From Anas platyrhynchos (lineage: Eukaryota; Chordata; Aves; Anseriformes; Anatidae): a DNA stretch of 64,000 bases. Both the position numbers and the translations under genes were made by a program. The notes below the pieces were generated by a model. It did no database searches and was not told the DNA's origin. It saw only the letters and a program-made list of their open reading frames with translations. Each line of letters starts with the position of its first letter. Position 1 is the stretch's first letter. Positions 16,101 through 30,300 of the stretch are shown here, one piece after another. The stretch covers positions 14,900,001 to 14,964,000 of the forward strand of contig NC_092590.1 of NCBI RefSeq assembly GCF_047663525.1. The letters are read 5' to 3'.

Positions 16101-18210
16101 CAGCAGCGGAGGAAGTCATTAAGCACTGTAAGGTGGATGAATTGACAGCCACGTCTAGACTTGGATTTAGAGGTTAGCTTGAGTTCAAAACTCTGGTCAA
16201 GACAAAGCCATTGCATTCTGGAATGTGTTAAGCTGGCGCTGCCGGATTTGCTTCTCTTGCCTTTCCTGACTTGGTATTGAAGGAGCTAACCAGGATGCTC
16301 TTCCCAAACTTTTGCTCTAGCCAAAACCTTTGATCCTCCCACTAGGCCAATACGGCACACCGTGTAAGAAAAGACCTTTTCCTCATGAATGTGCATGCCT
16401 AGCCAAAAATAAAAAAAAGACTATCACTGGCATTTACATCTTTACTTCACTCTCTCAAAGTCTCCTGTATTGCCCATCTCCTCTTGGGTTTGCATGGAGG
16501 TAGGTATCTAGCTGTAAAGCTGCACCTTTTGCAGCAGCAGTGAAGTAACTGAGAGGGTAATACAGACAAAGCTTTTGTTACGGCAATGGCTGTAGACACA
16601 ATCAGAACCATTTTAAATAATCTGATTAATGGGAAATTACTTCATCTCCAGACTTGCCAGCAAGGTCTTCAAACAATCTTAGCACAAGCCCCTAACCAAG
16701 CTGCTGACTAATCACTGGATCACACTGTTTTGCCAGCAGAGAAAGAATTTGAATGCTGTTTCAAGTAATAAAGGCATCTGAAGAAATCCAATTATAGGAT
16801 TATAAGAAGAAAACAGTTTAGCAGATGGAAGAAAAAAAAAAGGGAAGGAAAATGGTAACTGTACTACCTGCAGCTAGCTAAGCAGAAGCAGTTTACATAC
16901 ACCTGTGCCTTGCAGCTCCACTAAGGGATGAGGGCCCTCTATCAGACATATATGAGGGAACGATTTTCTGCTCTAGAATTAAAGAGAGAGCATGAACAAG
17001 TCTGCCAGTCTCGGTTTTGCTTTTTGGTCACAGGACAGGAATTGTAATTCCTATTCACACCATCAGGGGGACTAACCTCCAAGGTGAAAATCACATTGCA
17101 ATCTCTATTTACCACGAGAAAGCTGTGCTGGGGGTCTCTATGAAGATCTTTTATAGGGAAGATGTCCATCCAAAAGGTTGTGGGACATTTTTCAAGTACT
17201 GGTGAAAAGATAATGAAAACCTGATTTCTTAAGTGCGACTAGCATCCAGTAACTTTTGAACAACCGGTCTAAGAATTTGTTCAGTGACTTCTAATCCTCT
17301 CCCACATTTCACCTCAGATAAAGTTTCTGTAGCAATGCATTTGACTTCATCACAAGTGAGTCCATCCGCCCATATTACCCCTCTCACCTATTGTCCTTCT
17401 GCACCAGAATATTGTCTCCATCTTCGATCAGGTTCTTCTGCTCTGTCACACCATAGCTCTCCCTGCAGATCTACACAAAATGAGAAAATTTTACCAGAAG
17501 TACTTCTCAGGTCATACGCCTGCAGAAAGATAAAGGGTAAATGCAGAACACTTTTTGCCTGCTGTAAATGTTCTTCCTGTTTCACTACTTCACATCATTT
17601 ACATTTGCTGTAGGACTGCTATCAAGCCTAAAAGCAAAGTCAGAAGAGAAAAAACTATCCTTTTAGGTCAACTTCCTGTAAAAATAAAAAAAAAAGTTAT
17701 AACTAATAAAACCTACATTATCTAAGCCCATATGCTCTATTAATAAAAAGTATTCCTTTTTGTTTTTTTGTTTTTTTAATTTAATGGAAGGTCAGTAGAT
17801 TACTTCATCTGCTCTCACTGTAAGACAGCATGACCAAAAATTCCTGCTTTTGCCAGGCCTACAATGGTACCAATACAAACATACTTAGCACATACAGAAT
17901 TGGTCATGCAAACAAAATGCAGGAGGGTCAATTGTCAAGTTGCCATACGTGAAAGGGCCTCATATTTTCACAGAAGCACAGAACGGCCGATGTTGGAAGG
18001 GACATTTGAAGATCATCTACTCCTACCCCCTCACCAAGCAGGATCCCCTAGAGCACGTTGCGCAGGATGGCTTCCAGGTGGGTTTTGGACTTCTACAGTG
18101 AAGGAGAATCCACAACCTCTCTGGGCAACCTGTCTCAGTGCCCTCTCATATTCAAACAGACCTTGATTTTGACAGCCAAGATCAGTTATTTATTCTTTTC
18201 AATATATATA

Positions 18211-18255
<45 letters not shown>

Positions 18256-18276
18256 TAATATATATATATAATATAT

Positions 18277-18333
<57 letters not shown>

Positions 18334-21300
18334 CAGAGGAAAACTAACTGCATTAGTACATCTCCTAGAAGAATGTGGTTTCTGAGAAGTCTGACCATAT
18401 ACACTCACTATGAATTTAGAAGTTTAAAACTATTAGTATTATGACAGCAAGGAAAATTCTAAATTGTGTTAGCATTTCAAGAATTGACCCGGTGATGTCA
18501 AAGCCTAACTTACAGTTTCAAGAAGGATTCAGGAATATAGTTCTCATTGTCTCGTGTGAGATCTTGGACACTGTCATTTAAGTCACATGCCGCACTGACA
18601 ATAAAGATATTCTGAAAATCACTCTACTTAATCTACTTACTAGCTTACTTTTCATCATCATATATAAAAGAACAAGTGAGTTTTAATATTTTAACATTAA
18701 ATATGTGGGTATATGCTACAGGCATATTTTTGAATAAACTATGATAGACATGAATGGGCTTCAACTGTACTATGACTATCACAACACTTATATGTTAAAT
18801 GTATCTTACTGTAAAATTCAAGCAGAATGTCTCTTCTATATCTTCCCCGGGGTAATCTAAAAGTTGCTGAAGACTCCTACATGAGAGTCATGGAAAGAAA
18901 TGAGAAAAAAAAAACAAGATTCAAAAAGTTAAACATTTAAAAGAGAAAATAAAATTAGCAAAAGTAAACAGCATCACACATCTGGTTAATAGGATTGCAA
19001 GAGAGAGCATCTCTGATTCACTTGAAGAAGTAAAAAAGAAATATGCCTCAAATGAGGAGATGCTTTGTTAGAAGCGGGTTACATGCCAGTCCACACAAAT
19101 TATCATGTATCCCCATTAATGATGCCAGCCTCAGAACAGTCACATTTCTAGTTCTCAAGGACTGCTAGATATTTATGCTATCTACACACAAAGGCCTGAA
19201 GAAACAAAGAGGGTGGTGAGAAGCTGTAACTTTATCCCCATTACGTAGAAGATATCCTTCTACTATCCCTCAAAATCCTGCTGCTGTCTTCCTAGCACTT
19301 TACTTCGTTACTATTAGACCTGCAGCTTTTTGATGGTAAATCGGACAGCAGCTCAAAAGAAACATGAAGACAGCAGTCATACACTGGGATTTTAACCTCT
19401 CAGTATCAAAGTAAACCAATATGCCCATGCAATTACGTAGAAGAGATTCAATATGTCTTTTTAAAAAGGTCATTCCTTCACCCCATTCAACTCCCTATCT
19501 TCTGGCATGGGAACAGGTCAGAGTTGCACTGATTCACGGATGCAGTAAGTTCACATCCAATATACACATCCCACCCTGGTTTCCCATCCCAGACAGGATG
19601 CAAATCTTGTTTTTCATACCTTCCTTCCGTAGGGGACAGCTCCTTCAAATCCTCTAGGCAGGGCTTCACATTCAAGAGTTTTTTGTACAGAGCCAAAGGG
19701 AAGTGAAGGTCTACCACTGTGAAGTTGTAGATTGCAAGACCGCAGATGATGCCGATCAAGTGAAACCAGTTGTGTTCTACAAAACACTTCAAAACCACAG
19801 AGAGAAACCCTGATGAGACGCACAGCACTCTTACCCCATGCACGAAGAAGCCAGCCCCCACTTTCCCAACTGGGACAGTATCAGAGTGCATCAGGTCCCA
19901 GTCTTGTTGTAAATTCCTTGTCCCTAGCCTTGCTGGAGTGTGGCACAGAAATGAAGCTTCAGAACCAAGTCCTGTTACTTCTGCAAGCTGTGATTAGCTG
20001 TGGACACAGCAACACTTAGTTTCCACCTTATCTGCCTTTTATTTCCTTTTTAAATACTTCTGCATTTAGACATTAACAAAGCTTCAACGTTTGCCAGCTA
20101 TGAACTGCAAGAAACTGGTCTAACACTTCTCTCCCTACCACCCATCTTATCCTCTATTAAAGGTTTATGTGTAACCACAGTGCCACCCAGGCAAACGGGT
20201 AGGTGTTGGTATAGAGACCTTCATTCCTTCACAAATATACTGTCATGTTGGTATGTCGGTAACAGTCTCATTGCCTGTATTTGCTAAATGTTGTAAATAT
20301 ACAACTTAGATATTTTCAGTGATTGACATTATTTTAGTGTCAAAAGATTTGTTATTTTACATGCATTAACATGAAGAATAATTGTTCTGCAATACTGTTT
20401 ACAAGTTGCAGAAGATGCTGTGCCATTTCCTTCCTTATAGAATAATTAATAAATTAAAAGAACCCCCACCAGGACAGATGCACCCGAAGGTAACAATGAC
20501 ATTGTCATTTTTCTCCTCACTAACTAGGAAGGTGAGGAAAGAAGGAGATGAACCATCACCTCCAGCTATCTGACAGGTAGAGGGAACTTCCATTCCCCAC
20601 CTTTCCAAAACCACCCAATATTCACTACAGTGTTCTTGCTATTCAGGAACTTCCTCACATAAAGCATTAACGAGTTTAGGCCCTGAAGGTGACTGTGTTG
20701 CATGAACAAGTGGGTTGATTACAAATAAGCGAATGGCAAGGCAAGCACTAAATTTTAATGCCAGTATAACCTGAACCTGGGGTTCTGTAGAATAGCACAA
20801 TTATTCATATAAATAGCATGAAAAGCAGTTCGTGCTATCTGAGAGTTCTAAGAACTGTCATCTGATACTTGATATATTAAGTCCTGTTATGGGATAAAAA
20901 TAAAGAGAAAGAGCCAATTCCTTAACAGGCATCAGTATCACGGTTCTGATAAAGTTAATGAACCTATACTAATTTGCACTGACCATAAATAAAGCTCACA
21001 TTGTATTGTGGGAGGAAACCTGGAGGAAGATCATTTCTTTTCCACAGTTTGCTACTAATCAATCACATCTGAAGCAGCACATCATTTCAGCCTGTGTGTA
21101 GAGAGGGCAATGGCTCACCGTGTCTGAAAACCACAGCAGGTTTGACTCTGGGTAGTAAGTGAACATGCCATAGATGGGGTTGAGGAGTTCTTTTAGCAAG
21201 AGGAGAAAGAATTCCTTTGTCACTCCTCCAGCATCAACAGCTTCCTCACCATCAAAGATGACCTGCAGAAAAAGCAGGTCAGTAACAATTATGCAGAACC

Positions 21301-24300
21301 GAGACAGAGTGAATCAGACAAGTTTCCAACTGGAAGCCACACAAAGCAATTTGTCTGACACATCCAAATCCACCAAAATCTTCAGCCAGTTCAAGTGCTC
21401 TGCTTGCAGGTAAGGACAGGGAACACGGAGTGGCAAATCTGATACTCTGAAAATTTAACTCCTTATGTTGTTCCTGTTAGATAGCAGCCAAGACATAAAT
21501 AACCACCGGTCTTCCCAGCAACAGGCAGCAGCTGCTGAACTTCGTAGCAACCTCTCAGATATTAAAAACACATCCTACTGTAAGTGGCCCATCCCAGCAG
21601 CATGGTGAAACAGACACTGTGCAATATCATAGACATTACTTCTCCTCCGTCCCTTATATAGGAGAGACACCAGAAAAAGAGTAAGCCTTCTAATTGGCTT
21701 CATGTAAACTGACTACTGCCAAAACACTCCAGGAGTCAGACAGGAGAAAGATTCAGCTCTCCCACTGATTAAATGTGCCCTTGTCTGCTACACCTATGGC
21801 AGGACACTGGCAAAGTGGTAATGTGAAGGGAGGAAAGGCTTCAGAAGTGTCAGCTGCATGAGAGGGTTCAAGGAAAACTTACCTTAAGAGGCTTTTTCAA
21901 ATCGATATCTGAATGGATGCTCAACTCCCTTAAAGCATCACCAACTAAATTACTCCTGCGGACATGAAGTACCAGGAAAGGGCTTCTGGCCAGCAGAGGC
22001 TCCAGGGTGAGAAGCATGAAAACATTCTGCAAATTTGCACCGTTTATTGCCACCTGTAGATAACAGAGGCATGAAAATCAGCTGCTGTTCAGCTCCTTTC
22101 TTCTTCTAGAGGGAAAACAGTTATGTGCCTGATGTTCCTTTCTTCCCTACTCTTTCAGTTTGGCTTCCTCAGGGTATGAGGACTGCCTGCCCACTCTGTA
22201 CAAGTGTGTGCGTGTGTTCCCATTTGCCCCCCTATTTCCCACATCCATACATTTGAGTCCACTGAGCAATTCAAAAATTTGAGCAACAGAGATATTAAAC
22301 TCCTGAACACTTTTTGACATTAGGTGGCTGGAAGAAAAAGGCTTTATTTATACTTCTATTGAGTCAAAAGACTCAGTGTGAGCACAACCCTGATAAAATC
22401 AGTCTACAAGGGAGAACGGTGTTACTAAAACACCATGTGAGAAGATGTGCGCCTTGTGAGGAACCCACTGCATACAATTCAAAGCCCTCATCTACAGCGA
22501 TTTTCTGGTGTCAGGAAAGATGCACAGTCTGGTCAAAGCTTTGACCACCCAGAGAGCATTGATTCTCATGCCTTGTCTGTATGAAGTGGCAAATTCATTG
22601 TAAATACAGTTAAAAAGACAATTCTTTGGCCTCCAAGTGGTCATCTTCATACAGATCCTGTCTCTCAGGGCAAATTAAACTTTTTGTGGGACAATTCCAC
22701 ACCCTGGCTGCACTGGATGAGGAACCAGTGCCCAGTTCTTTGTCCCTTTCAGGAGCCACCTGCCTAAGCAGTGCCCAGCACCGAGCAGTTCACATTGGCA
22801 CAGAGGCCAGATGCCCTTACCAGAGTCTGGCTTGGCTGCCACCTTCAGGGTAAGGGGCACCGAAGCTTAACACCTGCTGTGACACGCTCCTGGAGGGCCC
22901 CAGGTCTGCACCTCTCACTGCAAATGGGTGGCTTAGCTGCTGACAACAGCCACTGCTTAGAGCCACAAACAGTCTCAGATTTGAACCCTTAGTTCTGACA
23001 ACCACTCCTGTGCTGCACACAAACTTCAAAAAGGTGCTCACTCACCCAAAAACCTTCCAGCTCCTCTAATAGAGACCTCACCTTACTTCTTCTTATCCTT
23101 CTCATAAATATGCGAGTGCTCCTTCCATAGGTACAGTTTACTTTTCCCTGATATGCACATCTGGCAATTCTGATGTTACCAAAAACCTCTTGAAGTAAAA
23201 GAAACTCAGCACTGTGTGTGCCCTGGATAGGGCTAAGAGCTTTTCCAGCTATTCTGCTCTCTCATATCACAGAAACAATAAAATGAGGCACAAAGTAACC
23301 CCCAGTGAACTCCCTTCCATTCAGGCACCAATGTAAAAGGCAGGACAAAAAGAAATGAGGCAGGAAAACTGGAAGAGAGAATGATTACCTGCATCTGTAG
23401 TTCTGCATCTGTCTGTAACATCTTGGTCTTAGCCTGAGCATCAAAGATGAAGGGATAAGAACAGAGCGTCACGGCATCCTGCAAGACACACAGACAGACT
23501 GGTGCCCACGTACAGCTTCTAGAAGCACTGCTTCAAAAAAGAGTCACGAAACACAATTTCCTTACCTGCATGATGGATGGTCTAACTTTCTGCAAAGGCA
23601 AAAAAAAAAAAAAAAGGAAACTTTTACTCTCTTGATTGTGTCAGATATTTTTTAGGACAGACTAGTTCAAACGTGACCCACAAATTTTTTCTCCTCTGGG
23701 ACCAACAAGCCACTTTTTTCTTCTTAAAAAAAAAGCATGGGAACTTCCTTCTCAAGACAATGCACAAGCCTAATCCAAAACTTGCACATCAAACATTACT
23801 AAGAGGACTAACTGGCACAGAAGCCTGTTAGCTTGCCAGAGGTGAAACTTATTTTTATGAAAAACAACCAGAAAACTATCCCCAAGGCACAGACCACATG
23901 AAACAACAGGAAAGAACATAAGGCCACAACACAACAATACAAGGCCACTCCTGCAACACAAATTACTCTTCTCGTTAGCTCTATCAATACAATTTTAACT
24001 ATTACTGTTGTATCCAACTGAGTCATTATTTTATTGCTCTGCTCACTAAAAGCAAGCACAGAGCAGCACTATTTATATGACGGAAGATGGGAGAGGGAAC
24101 ACAGCACACACAACATTTAGAAAGTGCATACAGACACATACAGAAATTCTTGCTACAGTCTGATTTTACTCTTGCAGCATCCCTTGATGGATGTCTTTTT
24201 GTTTTCTCATATCTGGGATTTCTTTCCTTGCATTATTTAAATAATCTCACTGGGTTCCCATACAGCATTTTCCAGCCCTCAGTTCAGTTATCTCTTTTCT

Positions 24301-27300
24301 TAAAGATGGGAAAGTGAGGCATAAAAGAGGTGAAGGGTCTTACCCAAGATCACCCAGCAGGTTACTGGAAGAGCCAGGAATAGAACCCACATCTCTTGAG
24401 TCTTGGTTCAGTCCCCTAGCCAGAACGTCACACTGCCTCCTCTTACAGAGCAACATTTTAAGACCACTGGCTATATTATTCACAATACCTGCCTAAACAG
24501 CAGAAGTAAAGGGTAAAAATTATAATTTTAGAATACAGGACTTGGCTCCTGAGGTCTTGATTACATTAAAAGGATCCAGTGACTGAATTAATCCCTTTGT
24601 GCAGGGACTGAATGGGATTCACATGAATAATCACAGAGGTTGTTGCAAACATTAGTTAAATATCGTTAACTCTAGCTCTTCTGGTTTTATTTTAAGTCAA
24701 CTTCAAGCTACCAAGTATCCAAATCTGAGAGATTTAACATATAGATGCTCCTATACTGATTACATTACACTCTCAAAAAGGATATTAAAAATGCAGATCT
24801 CTAACGACTGGAGAGACAAAAGTGGCTCTTACCATTCCAGCCTGATGTAGGAACCACATGAGATAATCCTCCTGAATGTCCACCAAACTGGAAATCTCAG
24901 GGATATAAAACTTATCATATTCTACATGTTTAACCTTCTGATTTACCTAGGTAAGAAAACAGATGTTTTTTAAAATACGGATGTATCCAGCATTTTCTTA
25001 GAACAGGCTTTCATAAAATCAAATATAGCAGCTTGCAACAATAGGCCCCAGAAAGTCCTGCAAGAAGTCATCATCCCATTTATTTTAGTATGAACCAAGA
25101 ACTGAGAAACTTCTGACATTTTAATTCTCCCTCCTCCTCATCCAAGACTAGACAGCACCAACATACCAGGAGCAGAAAGTGTAATAACACAGGCATTTGT
25201 GTCACAACAGCGCACGCTGTCTGCTGGTTCAACAGCAGCAGTCTTCACAGTGAACTGTTCCTAGTATTTGAGAAAGGACTAAGCAACCTTCAAGTACACC
25301 GAATTCAGGAAAACCACTAACATCTTGTGGTGTCTCAGTGACACCAGACAGCTCGCAAGCCAGGGTTGTCACCAATTCACCCCATCAATTGCCAAAGGAC
25401 AGACAAGACCAAGTGAGTATCTGCATGTTGGCATCTTGAGCCAACGTACACCCAAGGCTTACCTTGTGGAGTTTCTCCAGAAGTCTGAGAGCAGCTGTAA
25501 TGTAGCTACTGAACAAGACCGGGATCAACAATGTCTTTCTTCCACTGAGGAGGTAAACTACTGCACCTTTATAGAGATCCACCAGCCTAAGGAAATATCG
25601 TGGGCACACTTGAGACCACCAGTTATCTGGAAAGAAAAGGAACATAAAAATACATCCTGAATTGAACACCACAGAATACTCCCCTACATAAAGATGAAAA
25701 TAGGGCAACACCCCTAAAAACAGTTTAAAAAACTTCCCTACATCTCTCCTAATTGTTGCAATAGGAAAGCAAGCAAAGTAAGCTGCAGATTCCAGAACTC
25801 GAGAACCTTTCCACTCACAACCAACCATGTCACTCACCACACAGTCCCAACCCCTGATCAATGCAAGAGCCTGAAATCAAGGTTTTTCAACCATCTCAAG
25901 AAGCTCATATTCAAGATACTGTGACCTTGCAGACAAAACATTGTCTCTCTGTAGTGGTAAGAAAGTAGTTCTCTGGTCAGTTCTCCATCAGTACCACATC
26001 CTTCTCTAGCAGATGTCAGGTGTCTCCTAACACATGTGCACTAAAGCTCCCTCTTTTTTAAAAAGCTGATTTCCTTCTTGCCACGGGCAGTAACCCTTAC
26101 CTCTCCTCTGAAGGGACCCTGCCTATGAGCGTCTTTGCTAGAACCAATCCACCTGCAAAGTAGAAGATGCAGCTTGGGAAAATATCACATCAACTGCTAG
26201 AAACAAACACCAACTTAGCCTCCCAAGTGTCAGCAAAACAACATATTCTTGCAGAGAGAAGTACAAAAATCCTTTATATTTCTTTATTCTAACGGTCACA
26301 ATGGACTAGGAACTCTGAGCATAGGAGAAAATCTGGTTACAAAACCTCCTTGAATAAAATAATAAATAAATCACTGAAGTTCAAAACAGATTTCACTGGA
26401 GCAATGCTTCTGGAGGTCTGAATCTGTTACATAGCGTTTTACACAATACTGTGCGAATTAGTATAAGATCACATTAAGAAATGGAAGAAAATAACAAAAA
26501 AGTAATATCCTAGCAAACACAAGTAACACTTTTGAGTAGCTTATCTCCTACTTAGCTTATATTGAGCTAATAGGAAATAAAGCTAGTAGAAATAAGATTC
26601 TGAACCAGGAGATGAACTGTTTATACATATAGCTTAGACATGACCAACCAATAGGTTTTTCTGCCCTTTATACTGATCAGGTTAACTTTATATTAGCAGT
26701 ATATTCATTTATTTACCTTACACAGAAAAGAAATTTCAATGTGGACAATGTCTGATTAAATTAACAGAGTAAGATCACTTAATCTTCATGATACACAAAA
26801 TCTATGTTCACATAGAGGCATTAAAATTTTCTGGAATTGAGTCTCTGAATGTAGGCAAATTAGACAAGGTCAATTAGTTTAACTTCCCCAGTACATGTTC
26901 TTAGAAAGTTCAGGTTGAGTTGTTTTAAATTTAGAAGCAGAATATTTCATTCTCATTTATTATCCACACCACCATAAATTTTAAAGGTTTTATATTACAA
27001 TAACTCACTAACTCCCTCTATCTTACCTATATGGCACAGTCTTCATTCCCACATATTTCATATTTAAAATTCATATTTTGTGTTTAAAATTCTTTTACTT
27101 AGGAATATAGGTTTTAGGGGAGGATTCCTTGAACGCTTTTGGTCCGCAGGTGCTTTTTAGAGGCAGCTGCTTCATAGCAACACCGTATCACAAAGGATAT
27201 TCAATTATCATAGAAGTCAGAGTTAACACAACACCAAAATTAAACCAAAACTTTGTGTTCTCCCTGGATCGTGAGAGCAATATGCATCTTAAATGACAGC

Positions 27301-30300
27301 CTCTTACCAAGAACTTTGCTGGGGTTGGTGTCTAAGCGCAGAATAGCCATTGCCAGAGGAAGCGTTAACGTGATATAATACTTTGAATCTTGGAAGGGGG
27401 GGAATTCAGGGAGAATCAGATAGATCCTCATTGCCTCAACGTCTGGTGGTGAGCTGGACAACTGAGGAATCAAGAAACTTTCAAAGCTCTTCAGTATCTA
27501 CAGGGGAAAAAAGACAAAAGGAGGCAACTTATCCCGGATGATAGATCACCTACAAAATAGAAGATGAGTAAATACTAATGAAACAGAGCACACACAGCAC
27601 AGGTGGACTTAACAGCTTTTGTTACTGATCCCTTAAAGCATTCCACAGGACAGGACTAAATTCATGTTTTCCCAAAAAGACATAAATGTTTGAGCAGTTT
27701 TTTCCAAGGGTATCTATGTTAGTAAACCCTTCCTGCTGAAGGCCACATCCCTGCTTTAGAAGTACAGTGAATTGAATTTCTCAGACTAGAAACATTGCTG
27801 AACTAGTTTTTTGTGTGCATTAAAGCATGGCAAAAAAAAAAAAAAAAAAAGACATAGAACTGTATAGCTAAAATTCTCCAGAAATAATTGTGTCTGAAGC
27901 AGGCAGATAACACGAAAAATTTCACCTGCTACAATTCCAATTTGGCAAAACATCTCACAACACCTTTCTACTCACTTCTCTCGCTGGCACCTACAATAAA
28001 CAGCTGCACTGTGCCATAGCTCAGTGTACTCAGGTCCCACTGTACATAAAACAAGGACTGCCTCATCCACAGGACTACTCAACACACCAAGTCTTCTCTG
28101 CTTTAGGGGAGTTAGAATAAATTAAACAACCAGAAAGTACTCAACTGCTGACCCATAAGAAATAAGAACACAGTCATTATTTTCAAGCATAACATTCAAG
28201 AATTAATTTCAGCAGTTAGTTCAAGTATTAAATGCCATGAAAAAAAACTGTTTTATAAACAAATCTTTGAGACATTTTCTGAGGTCAAAATCCATCCAGG
28301 TCAATGGAGATGTATCCACAGATACCAAGACGGATCTGGCCTGCAGATTTGAAATACAAACTTCCCCTAAAAAATGTGCTTCTTCTTCCATGTTTCAGAG
28401 GACAAAGCCTTTACACCCCCTCTGAATACCCAAAAATTTGTAAGTGCAATACCTGGTCTAGGAGAATGGAGTGTTGAGAGTTCATCAGCTTCTCAAACAG
28501 CACTCTGGTGGAGTTCAAATCAATCCCTGGGGTCTTTGGACTGGTTTTAAAATGTTCATCAATTCTTTAAAAAAAAAATCAGAGACAGACAGACGTAAGT
28601 TGAAGGAATTGAAAACACTACCTCTGTATTGGCACTGCCTGACCTCCAGGAAATGAATCAGACTAGAAACAAAACACAACTTGGAATCTTCTTGCTAAGG
28701 ACAAGATGCACAGTGCCCCTTTCTGAACTCTTCTGGGCCTTGCTTAGATTTTGGATTCTTGCAGATAAACACTTCATCAAACTCTTTGGTTTCCCCAGGA
28801 CTCCTCGCTATGCTAATATAACCTGCCTGAACAGGACTGACTGCTTAAAAACCTATATAATACCAATCTATCATTTCAGGATCCTCTGCATTTTCTTCAC
28901 ATACGCTTTATTTATTTTTATAGAAAATCACACCCAGCAAGAAAGGGAAGGGTGATAAGATGACATTATTCAAGAGAACATCAGATAAAGGCTTTCAAAA
29001 CATAACAAACAAGATTTCAGAGAATTTGGTAATTCCACTCTCAAATTTTCTAAAACTAAAAGATCGCAATCAAACCACGGAGCAGTTGTAAACAGTCTTC
29101 AGACGTCAGAAATGTTCTCTCCTGTCTGCTATGTGTGAAAGGCTGTAATTTACGCAGGCTACCTGTATAAAAGGGGTAATGAAGGCAAGCCTGAGAGGAC
29201 GACACAGTCCAACAGCCAGATCTGGGGACACCGAAATGTCCTGCAGTCCAGCAGGTAAGCTACCTAGCTCAGCACCTGGAGCATGTGCAGCATCTGGAGC
29301 AGAGATTCTCAGCACCACAGCCTGTAGTAAAAATGCACATAAATCTTTGCAGATGCTAGTAAAAAACCAGTAATTGCTACAAATCCATTGACCTCAAGAT
29401 TTCCCAGGTATGTCACTCCTCATCCCTGAGACACTGTCATACCAGACACACTGTGAAGGAAACGGTAGTGGTTAAACATGGGATGCCTTTGTCAATTTTC
29501 TGATGCAGTTGTAATTACATGAGAAGGTAAACATTGTCTGCTGGAGTAGAACAGTTATTTCCATAGTAGTAGCTAGTTAAATACAGCCTCACCTCAGCGT
29601 ACGTTGGCTTCAAATGTTATGATTTATTTAGTCACAGATCTTCTGTGAAAGTTAAGTCCTGCACTGGCCAGGACATCCTTAGGGTGGGAAGAGAACTGCC
29701 CAGAGGTGATCAAGTCATACACTCCATTCATCTCCGCATTCAAAGGAGGCATGGGACTATTTGCAGTGACTCAACAACTTAGAAAACTCACTGAGTGCTT
29801 TAAACCAACATGACACAACTCTCCACATGCAGTAACAATGCTGCCTTTCCCCAAGGCTAGAGAAGAAACAACCATTGTACCAGCTGAAAAATGCAAGCAT
29901 AATGAGTAACTTGTTTTCTTTTTCGAGCTGCTCTTGGAGAAGATTACTCAAAGATTATTCAGAGTAACTAGGCTCATCTTCACCTACTTACAGGTCATTT
30001 ATTCATTACGTCACTATAAAAAATTCCTCCCCCACCTCAACTTATGCTGTTACCTCCCCAACCTTCACAAACGCAGGCAACATAATCCTTCCCAGCCCAC
30101 AGCTTTTGACTCAGCTGTGCCTATTACATCCTTGTCACCACCTATTGTTAGTTACATCCACTTGAAACTGCTGCTTTCATACGCAAAAGCACAAAACTTT
30201 TTCACAACTGATGTCACCTAAAAGAAAAGTGCATCCATGCTGGCCTGGATGTATTTTTCATGAGCAGCCTGTGCTGAGGTATGCCTCCCTCCCTTCACAA

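Noticed and set aside
16942-17205. Paired open frames on both strands between HERC3 coding exons 21 and 22.
   Set aside because: I first considered a HERC3 exon, but the peptides do not match and coding exons 21 and 22 already join in phase; left as intron.
18058-18408. Open frames rich in Tyr-Ile repeats.
   Set aside because: They only translate the TA microsatellite.
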